A DNA stretch of 64,000 bases from Lachnospiraceae bacterium (GCA_022510745.1 JAFLSY010000004.1:1-64000); one strand, 5' to 3'. Positions 25,368 to 33,848 are shown, numbered from the stretch's first letter. A program made the numbers and translations. The notes: generated from the letters alone by a model not told the origin.

Positions 25368-25630
25368 TACTCCTATTCGTTTTGTCAAGTCCTTTGTCCG
25401 TGCGTTATTTTGACAACCGCTGTCAAAATCGATTTGCGTAGGCCGTAATCGGGAACAATTAGGTTTCGACAAAAAGATAGTAATTCTAATTTTTTAATCC
25501 CATTTTAATGACAGCGATAAGAAAATAGTATAAAATTCTGATATGAGCCAGGTCTTAAATTGATATAATTGTGAGGTTCGCAGCAAAAATGAAATTGCGG
25601 ATTGCGAAAGCATAAGTAGGAGGAGATAAT

Positions 25631-26038
25631 ATGGGGCTGTTTGATATATTCAAAAATAATTTTAAGAAAAAAACGACCGATGTGGATTTTGAGAACGTAA
25701 AATATACAGGCAAGATGAATCTGGAGAATAATTTTGATGGACCAATAGATTCCCCAACATGGCAGCAGGTGCAGATTTATATTAATAAAATGGTTCAAAA
25801 TAACGAAGAATTTGTAACACTGACATTAAGTGAGGCAGTGTATGGAGTGAGATATATGCAGGCTTGCAGTGTTAAAGGGAAGTATTCTCTGCAGCTTGGT
25901 GTAGAAACTGATAGCAAGACAAATCTTGTGGAAAAAGTATGTGATAAGAAGGAGTTGGTAGAACGCTTTGCACAGTTCTACGAATATGGGTTTGTACACG
26001 ATATGGACCAGTTTAAGCCGGTGTCTTTTTTTGCATGA
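25631..26038 (+). CDS. Hypothetical protein, 135 residues, copy 1 of 2
   Basis: Begins MGLFDIFKNNFKKKTTDV; the middle has DSPTWQQVQIYINKM and TLTLSEAVYGVRYMQAC; the end is FAQFYEYGFVHDMDQFKPV. Soluble, mixed alpha/beta, no catalytic motif recognised. The size and style resemble immunity proteins, but that is only an impression. Ribosome binding site AGGAGGAGAT. The second copy at 35033-35440 carries the same leader. Confidence 0.75.
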   Translation: MGLFDIFKNNFKKKTTDVDFENVKYTGKMNLENNFDGPIDSPTWQQVQIYINKMVQNNEEFVTLTLSEAVYGVRYMQACSVKGKYSLQLGVETDSKTNLVEKVCDKKELVERFAQFYEYGFVHDMDQFKPVSFFA

Positions 26039-26076
26039 TGGATTTTTATGATGTGATACATAAGGCCGGATGGTGA
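26038..26076 (+). pseudogene. Nitroreductase remnant, 12 codons
   Basis: The start codon overlaps the previous stop (TGATGG). MDFYDVIHKAGW then stop; MDFYEVINKxRT is the usual nitroreductase opening. The longer remnant after the other copy (35440-35559) shows what was lost: this one fuses the first codons to a later piece of the same remnant. Confidence 0.55.
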
Positions 26077-26102
26077 GTTAAATTTAAGTTGGGAGAGAAA
26101 TA

Positions 26103-26627
26103 GTGAATATTGAACTGGTAAGATTAACTAGTGAATATAAGGAACAGTTATTTGAAATGCTGACAGAATGGAAGAATGATATTATAATAAATCATACAGA
26201 TATGTCTCCATGGAAAATATGGGCAAATGATTTTCACGATTTTGATTATTATTTAAAAAATCTTGATACAGAGGAAGAGACGGAAAAGGGTTGGGTTCCT
26301 GATACAACTTTATTTTGCCTGGATAAGGATAGAAACATTTTTGTGGGAGCCGTTAACATCCGGCACTATTTAAATGATGAATTAATAAAAACCGGAGGGC
26401 ATATAGGAGATGGCATTAGACCTAGTGAAAGAAGAAAAGGTTATGCGACAGCAATGATTGCCTTGGCATTAGATGAGTGTAAAAAACTTGGTATCAGCAA
26501 AGTCTTGATGTGTTGTGACAAAGATAATATTGCTTCAGCGAAATCAATCATTCATAATGGTGGAGTATTGGAAAATGAAGTTGAAGAAGATGGACATATG
26601 CAACAGCGTTATTGGATTCAGTTATAG
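26103..26627 (+). CDS. GNAT family N-acetyltransferase
   Basis: 174 residues from GTG 26103 (GGGAGAGAAATA ribosome binding site). GNAT core: DKDRNIFVGAVNIRHYL, then HIGDGIRPSERRKGYA with the acetyl-CoA loop R-R-K-G-Y-A-T, and LMCCDKDNIASAKSIIHNGG. This arrangement is typical of Firmicutes GNATs annotated only by family. It follows the joint of the duplicated module. Confidence 0.85.
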   Translation: MNIELVRLTSEYKEQLFEMLTEWKNDIIINHTDMSPWKIWANDFHDFDYYLKNLDTEEETEKGWVPDTTLFCLDKDRNIFVGAVNIRHYLNDELIKTGGHIGDGIRPSERRKGYATAMIALALDECKKLGISKVLMCCDKDNIASAKSIIHNGGVLENEVEEDGHMQQRYWIQL

Positions 26628-26649
26628 CATAGAATTTTAGCTTGTCTCG

Positions 26650-26889
26650 ATGATGAACAAGGCATATCTCGATGATTTTTACAAATGTAATGGTACACCT
26701 AAAAATAATCTTGTTGTTTTCAATTTTGTGGTTGATGATTTAAAAGGGGAGTATCAAAGATTAAAGAGCTTGAACATTGGTGATGTATCTGAGCTAATGT
26801 ATGTCAATATCCATAGGCCCTATTGGTATTTTAATATTATTGACCCGGATGGAAATGTCCTTGAAATAACAGGACGATACGAGAAGTAA
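26650..26889 (+). pseudogene. VOC family protein, C-terminal half only
   Basis: 79 residues matching the last 60 percent of a glyoxalase/bleomycin-resistance (VOC) domain: LVVFNFVVDDLKGEYQRLKS, then YWYFNIIDPDGNVLEITGRY. The first beta-alpha-beta half and its metal ligand are missing, and no good ribosome binding site precedes ATG 26650 or 26653. It was most likely truncated at its 5' end on joining to the preceding GNAT unit. Confidence 0.7.
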
Positions 26890-26909
26890 GTTCCGGTTTG
26901 TAAGGAGAA

Positions 26910-26965
26910 CGAAAATTTTGCAATTATCCACCACTTTTTATTGAAGTAACAACTAATTCATGGTA
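26910..26965 (+). repeat. Repeated leader module B, copy 2
   Basis: Matches 1785-1841 with a few substitutions. Here it ends only about 9 nt before the alpha/beta hydrolase ATG, so if it holds a promoter the transcript would be almost leaderless. A half array repeat (GTTCCGGTTTGTAAGG) lies just upstream at about 26890. Confidence 0.6.
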
Positions 26966-26973
26966 TTAAGGGT

Positions 26974-28092
26974 ATGAAAGAGATGAAAAAAAGAAGTCTC
27001 ATAAAGATGATGATCAGAGTGGTCATTATATTGCTGGCGGCTATTGTGTTGTTTGCATTGGGCACATTTATATTTCACCGAATAAAAAGCAATGAAGAAA
27101 TGGCATGTTTAAAAGAAGAGGGATATTATAATCCTGTTTCAGTGGGCGATTATTGTTTGAATGTGGCGAAATTCGGCAATGAGAACGGAGCACATACTAT
27201 TATAGCAATGGCAGGGCTTGGAGTGGGTGATTTTTCTGTTTCCATGAGGCGGATGACGGCTCTGATTGAAGAAGATAATCTGGTAGTGTGTGTTGACCGC
27301 GCAGGCTATGGTTTTAGTGATGATACATACAACGAAATGACACTGGAATACATAGTGGAGGACTATCGTAAAGCTCTGCAAAATGCAGGTATCGAAGCGC
27401 CGTATATCCTTATGCCGCACTCTATTGGCGGAGCGTATGCGAATTATTGGGTAAGTCAATATCCTGATGAGATTGAGGCAGTTATTTTTGTAGACGGAAG
27501 CCAGCTTAGCGCAGACGCTTTTGACGACCAGTCTCAGGACAATGAGAGTTTCGGTGACAGAGTACTTGTATTTCTTGCCAAATTAGGGTTCAGCCGATAT
27601 GTTCTCAGAAACTATTTTTATCTTTATCCGGATAATTTCACCGAAGAAGAACAATATCTCGGCGATGCACTTACGTATATGACATTTGAGTCTTTAGCGC
27701 CTCTTTCGGAGAATGAGCTGTTGGCAAAGAATGCGCAGGATGCGTTCAACGGTATTATCACAAACGACGTGCCAAAGCTTTATATCTGTGCAAGCTGGGG
27801 ATTTGAAACAAAAGAGGATATAATCGAATATCACAGATGGATAAACCGACAGATAGAGAAAAATGACATAGATGCGGAGCCAAGACCTACCGAATACGAT
27901 GATGACGATGAGAAATTGAAAGAAGTACTTGATTCTTATGAGCAGATCAGGCAGGAGATTATTTACCCATATGCAGAAAAAATGGGTAACTGCAAGGTGG
28001 TATGTCTGGGCGGAGATCACATGATATATGAGCAGAAGCCGAATGAGTGTGCTGAAATCATTGCAGCATTTTTAAGTGAATTGGAGCATTGA
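26974..28092 (+). CDS. Membrane-anchored alpha/beta hydrolase
   Basis: 372 residues. One N-terminal membrane segment (about residues 12-34, VVIILLAAIVLFALGTF) after basic residues, then an alpha/beta-hydrolase domain outside the membrane. The nucleophile elbow is MPHSIGGAY (H-S-I-G-G, a variant of G-x-S-x-G); DRAGYGFSDD is the oxyanion-side strand; the catalytic histidine is probably in GGDHMIYEQ. Substrate unknown. Two ATGs (26974, 26983) are possible. Confidence 0.8.
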   Translation: MKEMKKRSLIKMMIRVVIILLAAIVLFALGTFIFHRIKSNEEMACLKEEGYYNPVSVGDYCLNVAKFGNENGAHTIIAMAGLGVGDFSVSMRRMTALIEEDNLVVCVDRAGYGFSDDTYNEMTLEYIVEDYRKALQNAGIEAPYILMPHSIGGAYANYWVSQYPDEIEAVIFVDGSQLSADAFDDQSQDNESFGDRVLVFLAKLGFSRYVLRNYFYLYPDNFTEEEQYLGDALTYMTFESLAPLSENELLAKNAQDAFNGIITNDVPKLYICASWGFETKEDIIEYHRWINRQIEKNDIDAEPRPTEYDDDDEKLKEVLDSYEQIRQEIIYPYAEKMGNCKVVCLGGDHMIYEQKPNECAEIIAAFLSELEH

Positions 28093-28116
28093 TTCCGGTG
28101 GGGTGAGATAAGGATG
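28091..28116 (+). repeat. Array repeat R7, partial, forming the start of the next gene
   Basis: GATTCCGGTGGGG then GAGATAAGGATGTGAAG. The loop is present up to GTGA, but the 3' half is replaced by coding sequence. The GTG of the conserved loop serves as start codon of the next gene, with ATAAGG as ribosome binding site. Confidence 0.55.
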
Positions 28117-28484
28117 TGAAGAATAGTTATACGATTTCAAGGATTGTTATATGTGTACTAGCCTGGGTGATGAGTTTTTTGGCAACACCTGTAAGTAAAC
28201 AAATGATAGGTATAGGCGATCGTATAATGAATAAATACTTGAGGGTATTTTATTATTTCATGCTTTTACCATTCATCCTAGTAGTTGTTTATCTTTTGTG
28301 GATACTAATTTATTATTTTTTTGATCATATGGAGCAATCCGGTGAAATGGGAGAGGCTTTGGGGAAAGCACTGATTGCGGTATTTTTAGGTATGGTTGTT
28401 TTTATGATGTGTATTGTTCCATATATACAATCGTTGATTGTGCTCTTGCTTCGTGTGAAACGAAAGGACAATAATATATTATAG
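28116..28484 (+). CDS. Small membrane protein, 122 residues
   Basis: Three hydrophobic segments: about residues 6-22 (IVICVLAWVMSFLA), 45-65 (MLLPFILVVVYLLWILIYYFF) and 90-110 (LIAVFLGMVVFMMCIVPYI). The start GTG 28116 lies in the loop of a partial array repeat, so the native start may have been lost and replaced. No family recognised; integral membrane protein of unknown function. Confidence 0.6.
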   Translation: MKNSYTISRIVICVLAWVMSFLATPVSKQMIGIGDRIMNKYLRVFYYFMLLPFILVVVYLLWILIYYFFDHMEQSGEMGEALGKALIAVFLGMVVFMMCIVPYIQSLIVLLLRVKRKDNNIL

Positions 28485-28534
28485 AATTCAAATTTATATA
28501 ACTGAGAAATCGGAGTTTGTTTAAGAGGTTTCAT

Positions 28535-29131
28535 ATGAAAAAATATAACTTGGAAATGCTAACGTTAATAATGTTTGGAATGGTTTCTTGTTGTGCTGTT
28601 TTTTATAATCAACTTAGTTTGATTCAGCGAATAATGATAGGCTATATGTTTTTGTTTACACTTCACGAATGGGAGGAAACACGCTTTCCTGGAGGCTTTG
28701 CAAAATTGATGTCAAAGTTCTTTGGGCTAGAAGTTACGCAAGATAAGGAAAATGCGTCACATATTCCAGTGGTGGTTTTGCTGATTGTGATTACCTTTAT
28801 CCCGTTCTTTACACAATCGCCGTTCTTAGCATTGGTGCCGGTTTATCTCGGATTGTTTGAGACTTTTATCCATATTGTTGGAATTAAAATTCATAAAATG
28901 AAAAAGCCATATACTCCTGGGTTGGCTTCTGCGCTATTACTGTGTGCGGCATCAGTAAGTGCACTGACTATCTTTTTTAAAAATCAGCTTGTCCAAAGCA
29001 CAGGATATGCTTGGGGTGTATTGCTTATGTTCTTATGTTTTGCATTAATGCAAAGAACAGTAATTGCCATTTTTGGACTCGGATATAAAGATTTGATTGC
29101 AAATATAAAAAAGAAAATCAAAGGAAATTAA
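28535..29131 (+). CDS. HXXEE domain membrane protein
   Basis: 198 residues from ATG 28535 (AGAGGTTTCAT). The signature LHEWEETRFPGG gives H-x-x-E-E, typical of the HXXEE family of integral membrane proteins. Five or six hydrophobic segments follow, with ETFIHIVGIKIH carrying a second conserved histidine. The motif suggests a metal-dependent membrane enzyme, but no activity is established. Confidence 0.8.
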   Translation: MKKYNLEMLTLIMFGMVSCCAVFYNQLSLIQRIMIGYMFLFTLHEWEETRFPGGFAKLMSKFFGLEVTQDKENASHIPVVVLLIVITFIPFFTQSPFLALVPVYLGLFETFIHIVGIKIHKMKKPYTPGLASALLLCAASVSALTIFFKNQLVQSTGYAWGVLLMFLCFALMQRTVIAIFGLGYKDLIANIKKKIKGN

Positions 29132-29155
29132 TTTTTAAAACTAGGAGGAAAAAAT

Positions 29156-29602
29156 ATGTCGCCCGTAGGAATTGCATTAATTGTAGGATTTATTGTCATT
29201 TTGATCGTTTGTATCATGATCGACAAGAAAGGGAATGAAAAATTTAAAAATCAAATGGAGAAACAGTATCCCGTTAAAGAGGCATTTGAGCGTGCCTATG
29301 TTACCGAGAAAGGGGAACTCTTATATCGTTTGGAATCTGGAACGGTGCTGGGATATAAGAAATGGAATATAAGTGATATTGCACGCATCGCCACTTATAG
29401 GGGGCAGTTCTCTTTTTTGGATAGGGATGGAAATACCATGCGTGGAGAGTATTTAACACCCTCCAAAAAGACGTTTTTGAAAGAAATGGGCTATGCATCT
29501 TTTAACGTTGGAGTAGACAAAGTGAAAGATTATGCGGCCTTTGTGAAAAAACATGGACCGCATATTGAACACTCTGTCGGTGGAAAAGTGGTTCAGGATT
29601 AA
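29156..29602 (+). CDS. Membrane-anchored hypothetical protein, copy 1 of 2
   Basis: 148 residues. N-terminal membrane segment VGIALIVGFIVILIVCIMI (residues 3-21) with the rest cytoplasmic and beta-rich: LLYRLESGTVLGYKKWN and GQFSFLDRDGNTMRGEY. No family recognised; the fold could be PH-like. The other copy at 34347-34793 is closely similar, including the AGGAGGAAAAT leader. Both stand just after unrelated genes in the array. Confidence 0.75.
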   Translation: MSPVGIALIVGFIVILIVCIMIDKKGNEKFKNQMEKQYPVKEAFERAYVTEKGELLYRLESGTVLGYKKWNISDIARIATYRGQFSFLDRDGNTMRGEYLTPSKKTFLKEMGYASFNVGVDKVKDYAAFVKKHGPHIEHSVGGKVVQD

Positions 29603-29640
29603 ATAAATTTAGTTTCCGACGGCAGGAAGAAACATGTATT

Positions 29641-30252
29641 ATGGAAAATGCGCTGTATAGTGACTTCAAAAGAAGAGGTTTTGAAAACGAGGTATCGGAG
29701 ATGAATAGACAGGACTATATATTATTATTTAACAGTATAAATCCTAATTTTTTTGAAAGAGAGACTATTCGCAGCCTGCCGGAAGAAGAGATCTATGAAG
29801 AAATGATCTTCTCGCTTAATGAATTTGATATACATAAATATAATAAAAAATTGGATGACGATATTTCATTCGGATTTTATAGAGGAGGTCTGGATGAATT
29901 AAAAAAAGAAATAGAAAAAGTTGATCCCGATTGGCCCCAATATTTCGACGGAAAGAACAGAATATATTGCGGTTATGTGGATGAAAAAGTTGCAAGTTTC
30001 TGCATTGTTGAGGATATGGGTATACATAACATAAGCGGACGTGAAATTAAAGTAGGAGGTCCCGGATGTGTGGGAACACTTTTGGAGTATCGTCATAAGG
30101 GGATAGGATTAACAATGGTTAAGCATGTGACGCAAATATTAAAAGAAGAGGGTTATGATTATAGCTATATACATTTTACGGGAGTAGCGCCATGGTATGA
30201 AAAAATCGGATATAAGACTTCAATAAAGTGGAGTAAGAACGGCGTTAAGTAG
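29641..30252 (+). CDS. GNAT family N-acetyltransferase
   Basis: 203 residues. GNAT domain in the C-terminal half: GYVDEKVASFCIVEDMG, the long strand EIKVGGPGCVGTLLEYRHKGIGLTMV with acetyl-CoA loop R-H-K-G-I-G, and FTGVAPWYEKIGYKT at the end. The N-terminal 100 residues are helical and divergent. The ribosome binding site GCAGGAAG is rather far from the ATG. Confidence 0.8.
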   Translation: MENALYSDFKRRGFENEVSEMNRQDYILLFNSINPNFFERETIRSLPEEEIYEEMIFSLNEFDIHKYNKKLDDDISFGFYRGGLDELKKEIEKVDPDWPQYFDGKNRIYCGYVDEKVASFCIVEDMGIHNISGREIKVGGPGCVGTLLEYRHKGIGLTMVKHVTQILKEEGYDYSYIHFTGVAPWYEKIGYKTSIKWSKNGVK

Positions 30253-30263
30253 TGCGTAAAATA

Positions 30264-30336
30264 AGACATCTGTAAAATATTCTGTAATAATAATATTTTG
30301 TGGAAACTCTGAGGATGGTGGTGGTAAGGAGGAACG
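30264..30336 (+). repeat. Repeated leader module A, copy 2
   Basis: Starts AGACATCTGTAAAAT and ends TAAGGAGGAACG, matching 1231-1302. Here it precedes a methyltransferase gene; the strong AGGAGG is 16 nt before the ATG, so a closer CAGGGAGCC probably takes over. Confidence 0.65.
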
Positions 30337-30349
30337 GCTCAGGGAGCCA

Positions 30350-31132
30350 ATGAGAAGGATAATGGAGCTGCGAAGAAGTTTTAATGAAGATGAAGTCAAT
30401 TATGATAAATATCGTCCCGAATATCCCGCCGAACTATTTAAAGACATTATATCCTATTCTAAAATTGGCTCAGGAAGCAAATTAATTGAAATTGGAATAG
30501 GAACCGGTCAGGCAACTATGCCGTTTATTCAATTAGGCTGTGGCATAACCGGAATTGAACTGGGAGATAAATTAAGCTCCTTTGTTGCAGATAAATATAG
30601 AGCACACAACAATTTTAAAGTCATAAATGCCGATTTTATGTTTTGTCCAATTGAAGAAAATTTTTATGATTTAATATATTGTGCAACGGCATTCCATTGG
30701 CTGCCAAAAGAAGAAGCATATATCAAAATTATGAAGTCTCTTAAGAGGGGCGGAGTTCTGGCCTTGTTTTGGAATCATCCGTTTCCTAACCGTGAGAATG
30801 ATCCGAGCAATATGGCAAATCGGAAGATTTATAATAAGTTTAGACCCTCTAACAAGAAACCGGTTGAATTCAGAGAAAAGGATTGCGGTATTCGCATACA
30901 AGAATTGTTGCAATATGGATTTGAAAAGGTAGAATCTAAACTATACAGACGGGTAAGAACATTAACTACTGATGCGTATATACATTTGTTAAATACTTAC
31001 TCGGACCATCTTGCCTTAGACGTAAACCTAAAAAAGCAGTTTGAAATAGAGATGCGTAAAGCGATCAATGAGGTTGGAGGTAATATCAATATTTATGATA
31101 CCATAGATTTATACTTAGCTAAAAAACCATAA
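30350..31132 (+). CDS. Class I SAM-dependent methyltransferase
   Basis: 260 residues. Characteristic opening RSFNEDEVNYDKYRPEYP, motif I KLIEIGIGTGQATMPF, the glutamate of GIELGD, and YDLIYCATAFHWLP as motif IV. This subfamily (yeast Tmt1/trans-aconitate-like and related) acts on small molecules. A paralogue with the same FHWF/FHWLP motif is at 33045-33815. An in-frame ATG at 30362 is an alternative start. Confidence 0.85.
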   Translation: MRRIMELRRSFNEDEVNYDKYRPEYPAELFKDIISYSKIGSGSKLIEIGIGTGQATMPFIQLGCGITGIELGDKLSSFVADKYRAHNNFKVINADFMFCPIEENFYDLIYCATAFHWLPKEEAYIKIMKSLKRGGVLALFWNHPFPNRENDPSNMANRKIYNKFRPSNKKPVEFREKDCGIRIQELLQYGFEKVESKLYRRVRTLTTDAYIHLLNTYSDHLALDVNLKKQFEIEMRKAINEVGGNINIYDTIDLYLAKKP

Positions 31133-31185
31133 ATGTTGATAAATTCCGAGCAAGTGCGCGAATAATCCCCTTTTAATAATATTAC

Positions 31186-31215
31186 TTGACGGCGCATATG
31201 AATATCTGTTACAAT
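31186..31215 (+). promoter_or_regulatory. Sigma-A promoter of the GGDEF gene
   Basis: TTGACG (31186-31191), 18-base spacer, TACAAT (31210-31215). It is followed by AGGAAGTGAG as ribosome binding site before ATG 31277. Confidence 0.65.
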
Positions 31216-31276
31216 CCTTATGATAGAATAGTTATAATTAGGCGTATGTTTTCTGAAAGGAAGTGAGTAAAGTCAT

Positions 31277-32833
31277 ATGATGACGCTCAGACTAAATGTT
31301 TGTTATGATTTAACTAATAAAGAATTGGTGGAAAAATTACAAAAGTCCACTTTTCATGAGGAAATTGTGTGCTCCCCGTCAAATGAAGAACCGAAAGCAG
31401 TTATTGACAAAACCGAAAATGCCGATGTTCTTATTTTTACGGATAAATGTGCGGTTGTTGAAACGCTTGATAAAAAAGAAAATGTATATGTAGTATACAT
31501 GGGTAATTATGCGGATATAGCGGATTTTGCCGATAAGGCAGATGATGTATGGCCTGCGGACGAAGCAGACGATTTTACCGTGATGCGTTTTGAACGGTTT
31601 ATTTCTATTTTATATGACCAACACAGGGCATGGACGTTTAGCTATCTGTTGGATAGAACGATAAATACTATGCCTGATCTTTTATGGTACAAACGTGAAG
31701 ATGGCATACATATGCTTGTAAACGATGTTTTTGCACAGACTGTGCATAAAGAAAAGGAAGATATTGCCGGTAAGGATCACTATTATATATGGGATGCGCC
31801 AAGACCTGCCGAGGGTGAGGGCGAGTTTGCCTGCGCCGAATCCGAAGAAATAGCAATCAGAACGGGAAAGACCTATATAGGTGAGGAAAATGTTGAAACA
31901 CGTGAGGGTATGAAACAGCTTCTTACATATAAAACCCCCATTTATAACAAATTCGGCAATGTTTTCGGTACTGTCGGTATAGGACACGATATCACAACAA
32001 TCAGCAACTTGGGTATTGAATTAACCATCATTGTTGACAATATTCCATTTCCGATGATAGTTTTGTCGAATGAAGGGCAAGTAGTGCGAACAAATGCGGC
32101 GTTTGACGAAATAGCCGGAATGACTGACAAGGAAAACTTCAATTACAAAGAATGGAAAGAAAAAGCTCTGAAACCGAGCGGCGTGGCACATATTGACTAT
32201 AAAAAACACTATGCTGCGCAGGAATACACAATGAATAGAAAGGGCCGCGTGTATTCATATATAGTTACGGAGCAGGAAATATGGGATTATTTTGATACGA
32301 TAACAGGTTATTTCTGCCTTTTCAGAGATATGACAGATCAGCGTGATTATGAAAAGCGTATTATTGAGGCGGCTACTACGGACAGCCTTACGGGTATCTT
32401 CAACAGAAGATATTTCTATGATTATCTAAGTGAGCATGCCAAAAACCCGATGACGCTTCTGTATATCGATTTAGATTATTTTAAAGAAATAAACGATAAA
32501 TATGGTCATGACATGGGCGATCATGTGCTGAAGAAAACAGCGCATATTTTGAGGGACAGCCATGAGGACAGCGTAACGGCAAGGCTTGGCGGCGATGAGT
32601 ATGCCATGATAATCAATAAAATGCTCTCGGAGGATGAATTGGCAGAGCTCTGCACACGATTGGAGAAAACTGTAGAAGAAACATTTGCAGCGGAGGGGTT
32701 GAAACTTTCACTCAGCGTAGGTACGGCTGTGACAGACGGCAGTATATCGGATATTGACGCTTTCATAAAAGATAGTGACAGCAAGATGTACGAGGCTAAG
32801 CAGCGGCATCACAATAAGCATAAGGGCGAGTAA
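31277..32833 (+). CDS. Diguanylate cyclase with PAS domains
   Basis: 518 residues, no membrane segment. A divergent N-terminal region (1-125) is followed by a PAS-like domain (about 130-245, with MPDLLWYKREDGIHML and NKFGNVFGTVGIGHDIT) and a second PAS (about 250-360). The GGDEF domain spans about 370-515, starting ATTDSLTGIFNRRYF, with active site RLGGDEYAM. GGDEF enzymes make cyclic di-GMP from two GTP. The upstream I-site is not a clean RxxD (S-H-E-D), so product inhibition may be weak. It has its own promoter and terminator. Confidence 0.9.
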   Translation: MMTLRLNVCYDLTNKELVEKLQKSTFHEEIVCSPSNEEPKAVIDKTENADVLIFTDKCAVVETLDKKENVYVVYMGNYADIADFADKADDVWPADEADDFTVMRFERFISILYDQHRAWTFSYLLDRTINTMPDLLWYKREDGIHMLVNDVFAQTVHKEKEDIAGKDHYYIWDAPRPAEGEGEFACAESEEIAIRTGKTYIGEENVETREGMKQLLTYKTPIYNKFGNVFGTVGIGHDITTISNLGIELTIIVDNIPFPMIVLSNEGQVVRTNAAFDEIAGMTDKENFNYKEWKEKALKPSGVAHIDYKKHYAAQEYTMNRKGRVYSYIVTEQEIWDYFDTITGYFCLFRDMTDQRDYEKRIIEAATTDSLTGIFNRRYFYDYLSEHAKNPMTLLYIDLDYFKEINDKYGHDMGDHVLKKTAHILRDSHEDSVTARLGGDEYAMIINKMLSEDELAELCTRLEKTVEETFAAEGLKLSLSVGTAVTDGSISDIDAFIKDSDSKMYEAKQRHHNKHKGE

Positions 32834-32877
32834 TATAATAATAAGCTGGAATGATACAATTCCAAATCAAATACACA

Positions 32878-32905
32878 GAGCCGTCATAATTGACGGCTCA
32901 TTTTT
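32878..32905 (+). terminator. Rho-independent terminator after the GGDEF gene
   Basis: Perfect 9-bp stem GAGCCGTCA (32878-32886) and TGACGGCTC (32891-32899), 4-base loop, then ATTTTTACT. Confidence 0.85.
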
Positions 32906-32929
32906 ACTACAGTTATAATGAATCATCTT

Positions 32930-32978
32930 CATCTTCGCTGTCCTTTCTCCTATTTTTGCCCTTGTGAGTGTTCTCTTA
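32930..32978. repeat. Second deletion derivative of the DUF6061 element
   Basis: CGCTGTCCTTTC joins directly to TATTTTTGCCCTTGTGAG and then TCTTATCAGAATTT. In the full element at 8222-8775 these three pieces are far apart. All coding sequence is gone, but the link to an array repeat is kept. Confidence 0.6.
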
Positions 32979-33034
32979 TCAGAATTTACATTTATCGTGA
33001 TAAGGACATGAGCAACAAATTCTGATTTTAGCGG
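32978..33034 (+). repeat. Array repeat R8, longest perfect stem
   Basis: ATCAGAATTT (32978-32987) and AAATTCTGAT (33017-33026) are perfectly complementary over 10 bp, with a sequence unlike R1 or R3. The inner TTATC-GT-GATAA and AAGGACATGAGCAACA are kept. It ends in AGCGGAG, the ribosome binding site for the next gene. Confidence 0.8.
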
Positions 33035-33044
33035 AGATTATTTT

Positions 33045-33815
33045 ATGGATAACACACAGAAATTTAGTGGTTTGGCTAATGATTACACAATTGGAAGATC
33101 TGCGTATGCAAATACATTTATTGAGAGTTTGTATTCCGGATATGGGTTCTCGGAACAATCCGTTATAGCAGACATAGGTTCAGGAACGGGAAAGCTTGCA
33201 AAACAATTATTGGATAAGGGCAGTTTTGTATACTGCATTGAGCCGAATGAGGATATGCGAAGGATTGCAATAGAAGAACTAGGCAAGTATAAGAGTTTCC
33301 GTTCCGTTGACGGAACTGCAGAAGAAACAAAGTTAGATGAAAAATCTGTTGATTATATAACAGTGGCTCAGGCGTTTCATTGGTTTCATGTTGCTCCTTT
33401 TAAAAAAGAGTGTAGAAGAATATTGAGAGACAATGGAATGGTTCTTCTGATATGGAATATGAGAGATATGGCTAACGAGGTCAATCGAGTTAGTTTTGAA
33501 ATTTTTTCTAAGTATTGCTCTGATTTTAAAGGTTTTGGCGGGGGAATTCAAAAGGATGATATCAGGATAAGACAATTCTTTGAGGATAGATACGAATATG
33601 TAGAATTTGACAATCCTATTTTTTATGATAAAGATACGTTTATCAGCCGTAGTCTATCCGGTTCCTATTCGTTGAGAAAAGGAGACGTGAATTATAGTGA
33701 ATACTGCGAATCATTGTTAAAGGTGTTTGAGACATATTCAAAAGATAATGTGATAACTATGGCAAATAAAACAGTTGCGTATGTTGGAAAAATAACATCA
33801 TTTTTAGGAATTTAA
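33045..33815 (+). CDS. Class I SAM-dependent methyltransferase
   Basis: 256 residues. Opening FSGLANDYTIGRSAYA, motif I VIADIGSGTGKLAKQLL, acidic end of strand 2 CIEPNED, then VDYITVAQAFHWFH as motif IV and NGMVLLIWNMRD. Same subfamily as 30350-31132 (both small-molecule type) but clearly diverged, so an older paralogue. Start ATG 33045 is set by the AGCGGAGATT of repeat R8. Confidence 0.85.
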   Translation: MDNTQKFSGLANDYTIGRSAYANTFIESLYSGYGFSEQSVIADIGSGTGKLAKQLLDKGSFVYCIEPNEDMRRIAIEELGKYKSFRSVDGTAEETKLDEKSVDYITVAQAFHWFHVAPFKKECRRILRDNGMVLLIWNMRDMANEVNRVSFEIFSKYCSDFKGFGGGIQKDDIRIRQFFEDRYEYVEFDNPIFYDKDTFISRSLSGSYSLRKGDVNYSEYCESLLKVFETYSKDNVITMANKTVAYVGKITSFLGI

Positions 33816-33848
33816 TAATAGTTAAAATAAGAATTTAGAGGATCTATA

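Larger units (their letters stand above)
25461..26085 (+). repeat. Duplicated module with leader, copy 1
   Basis: Begins AGGTTTCGACAAAA and includes a shared leader (with TATAAA at about 25531), the 135-residue gene and the start of a nitroreductase gene. It matches 34863-35640. The copies differ mainly in how much of the nitroreductase remnant was kept. Confidence 0.75.
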
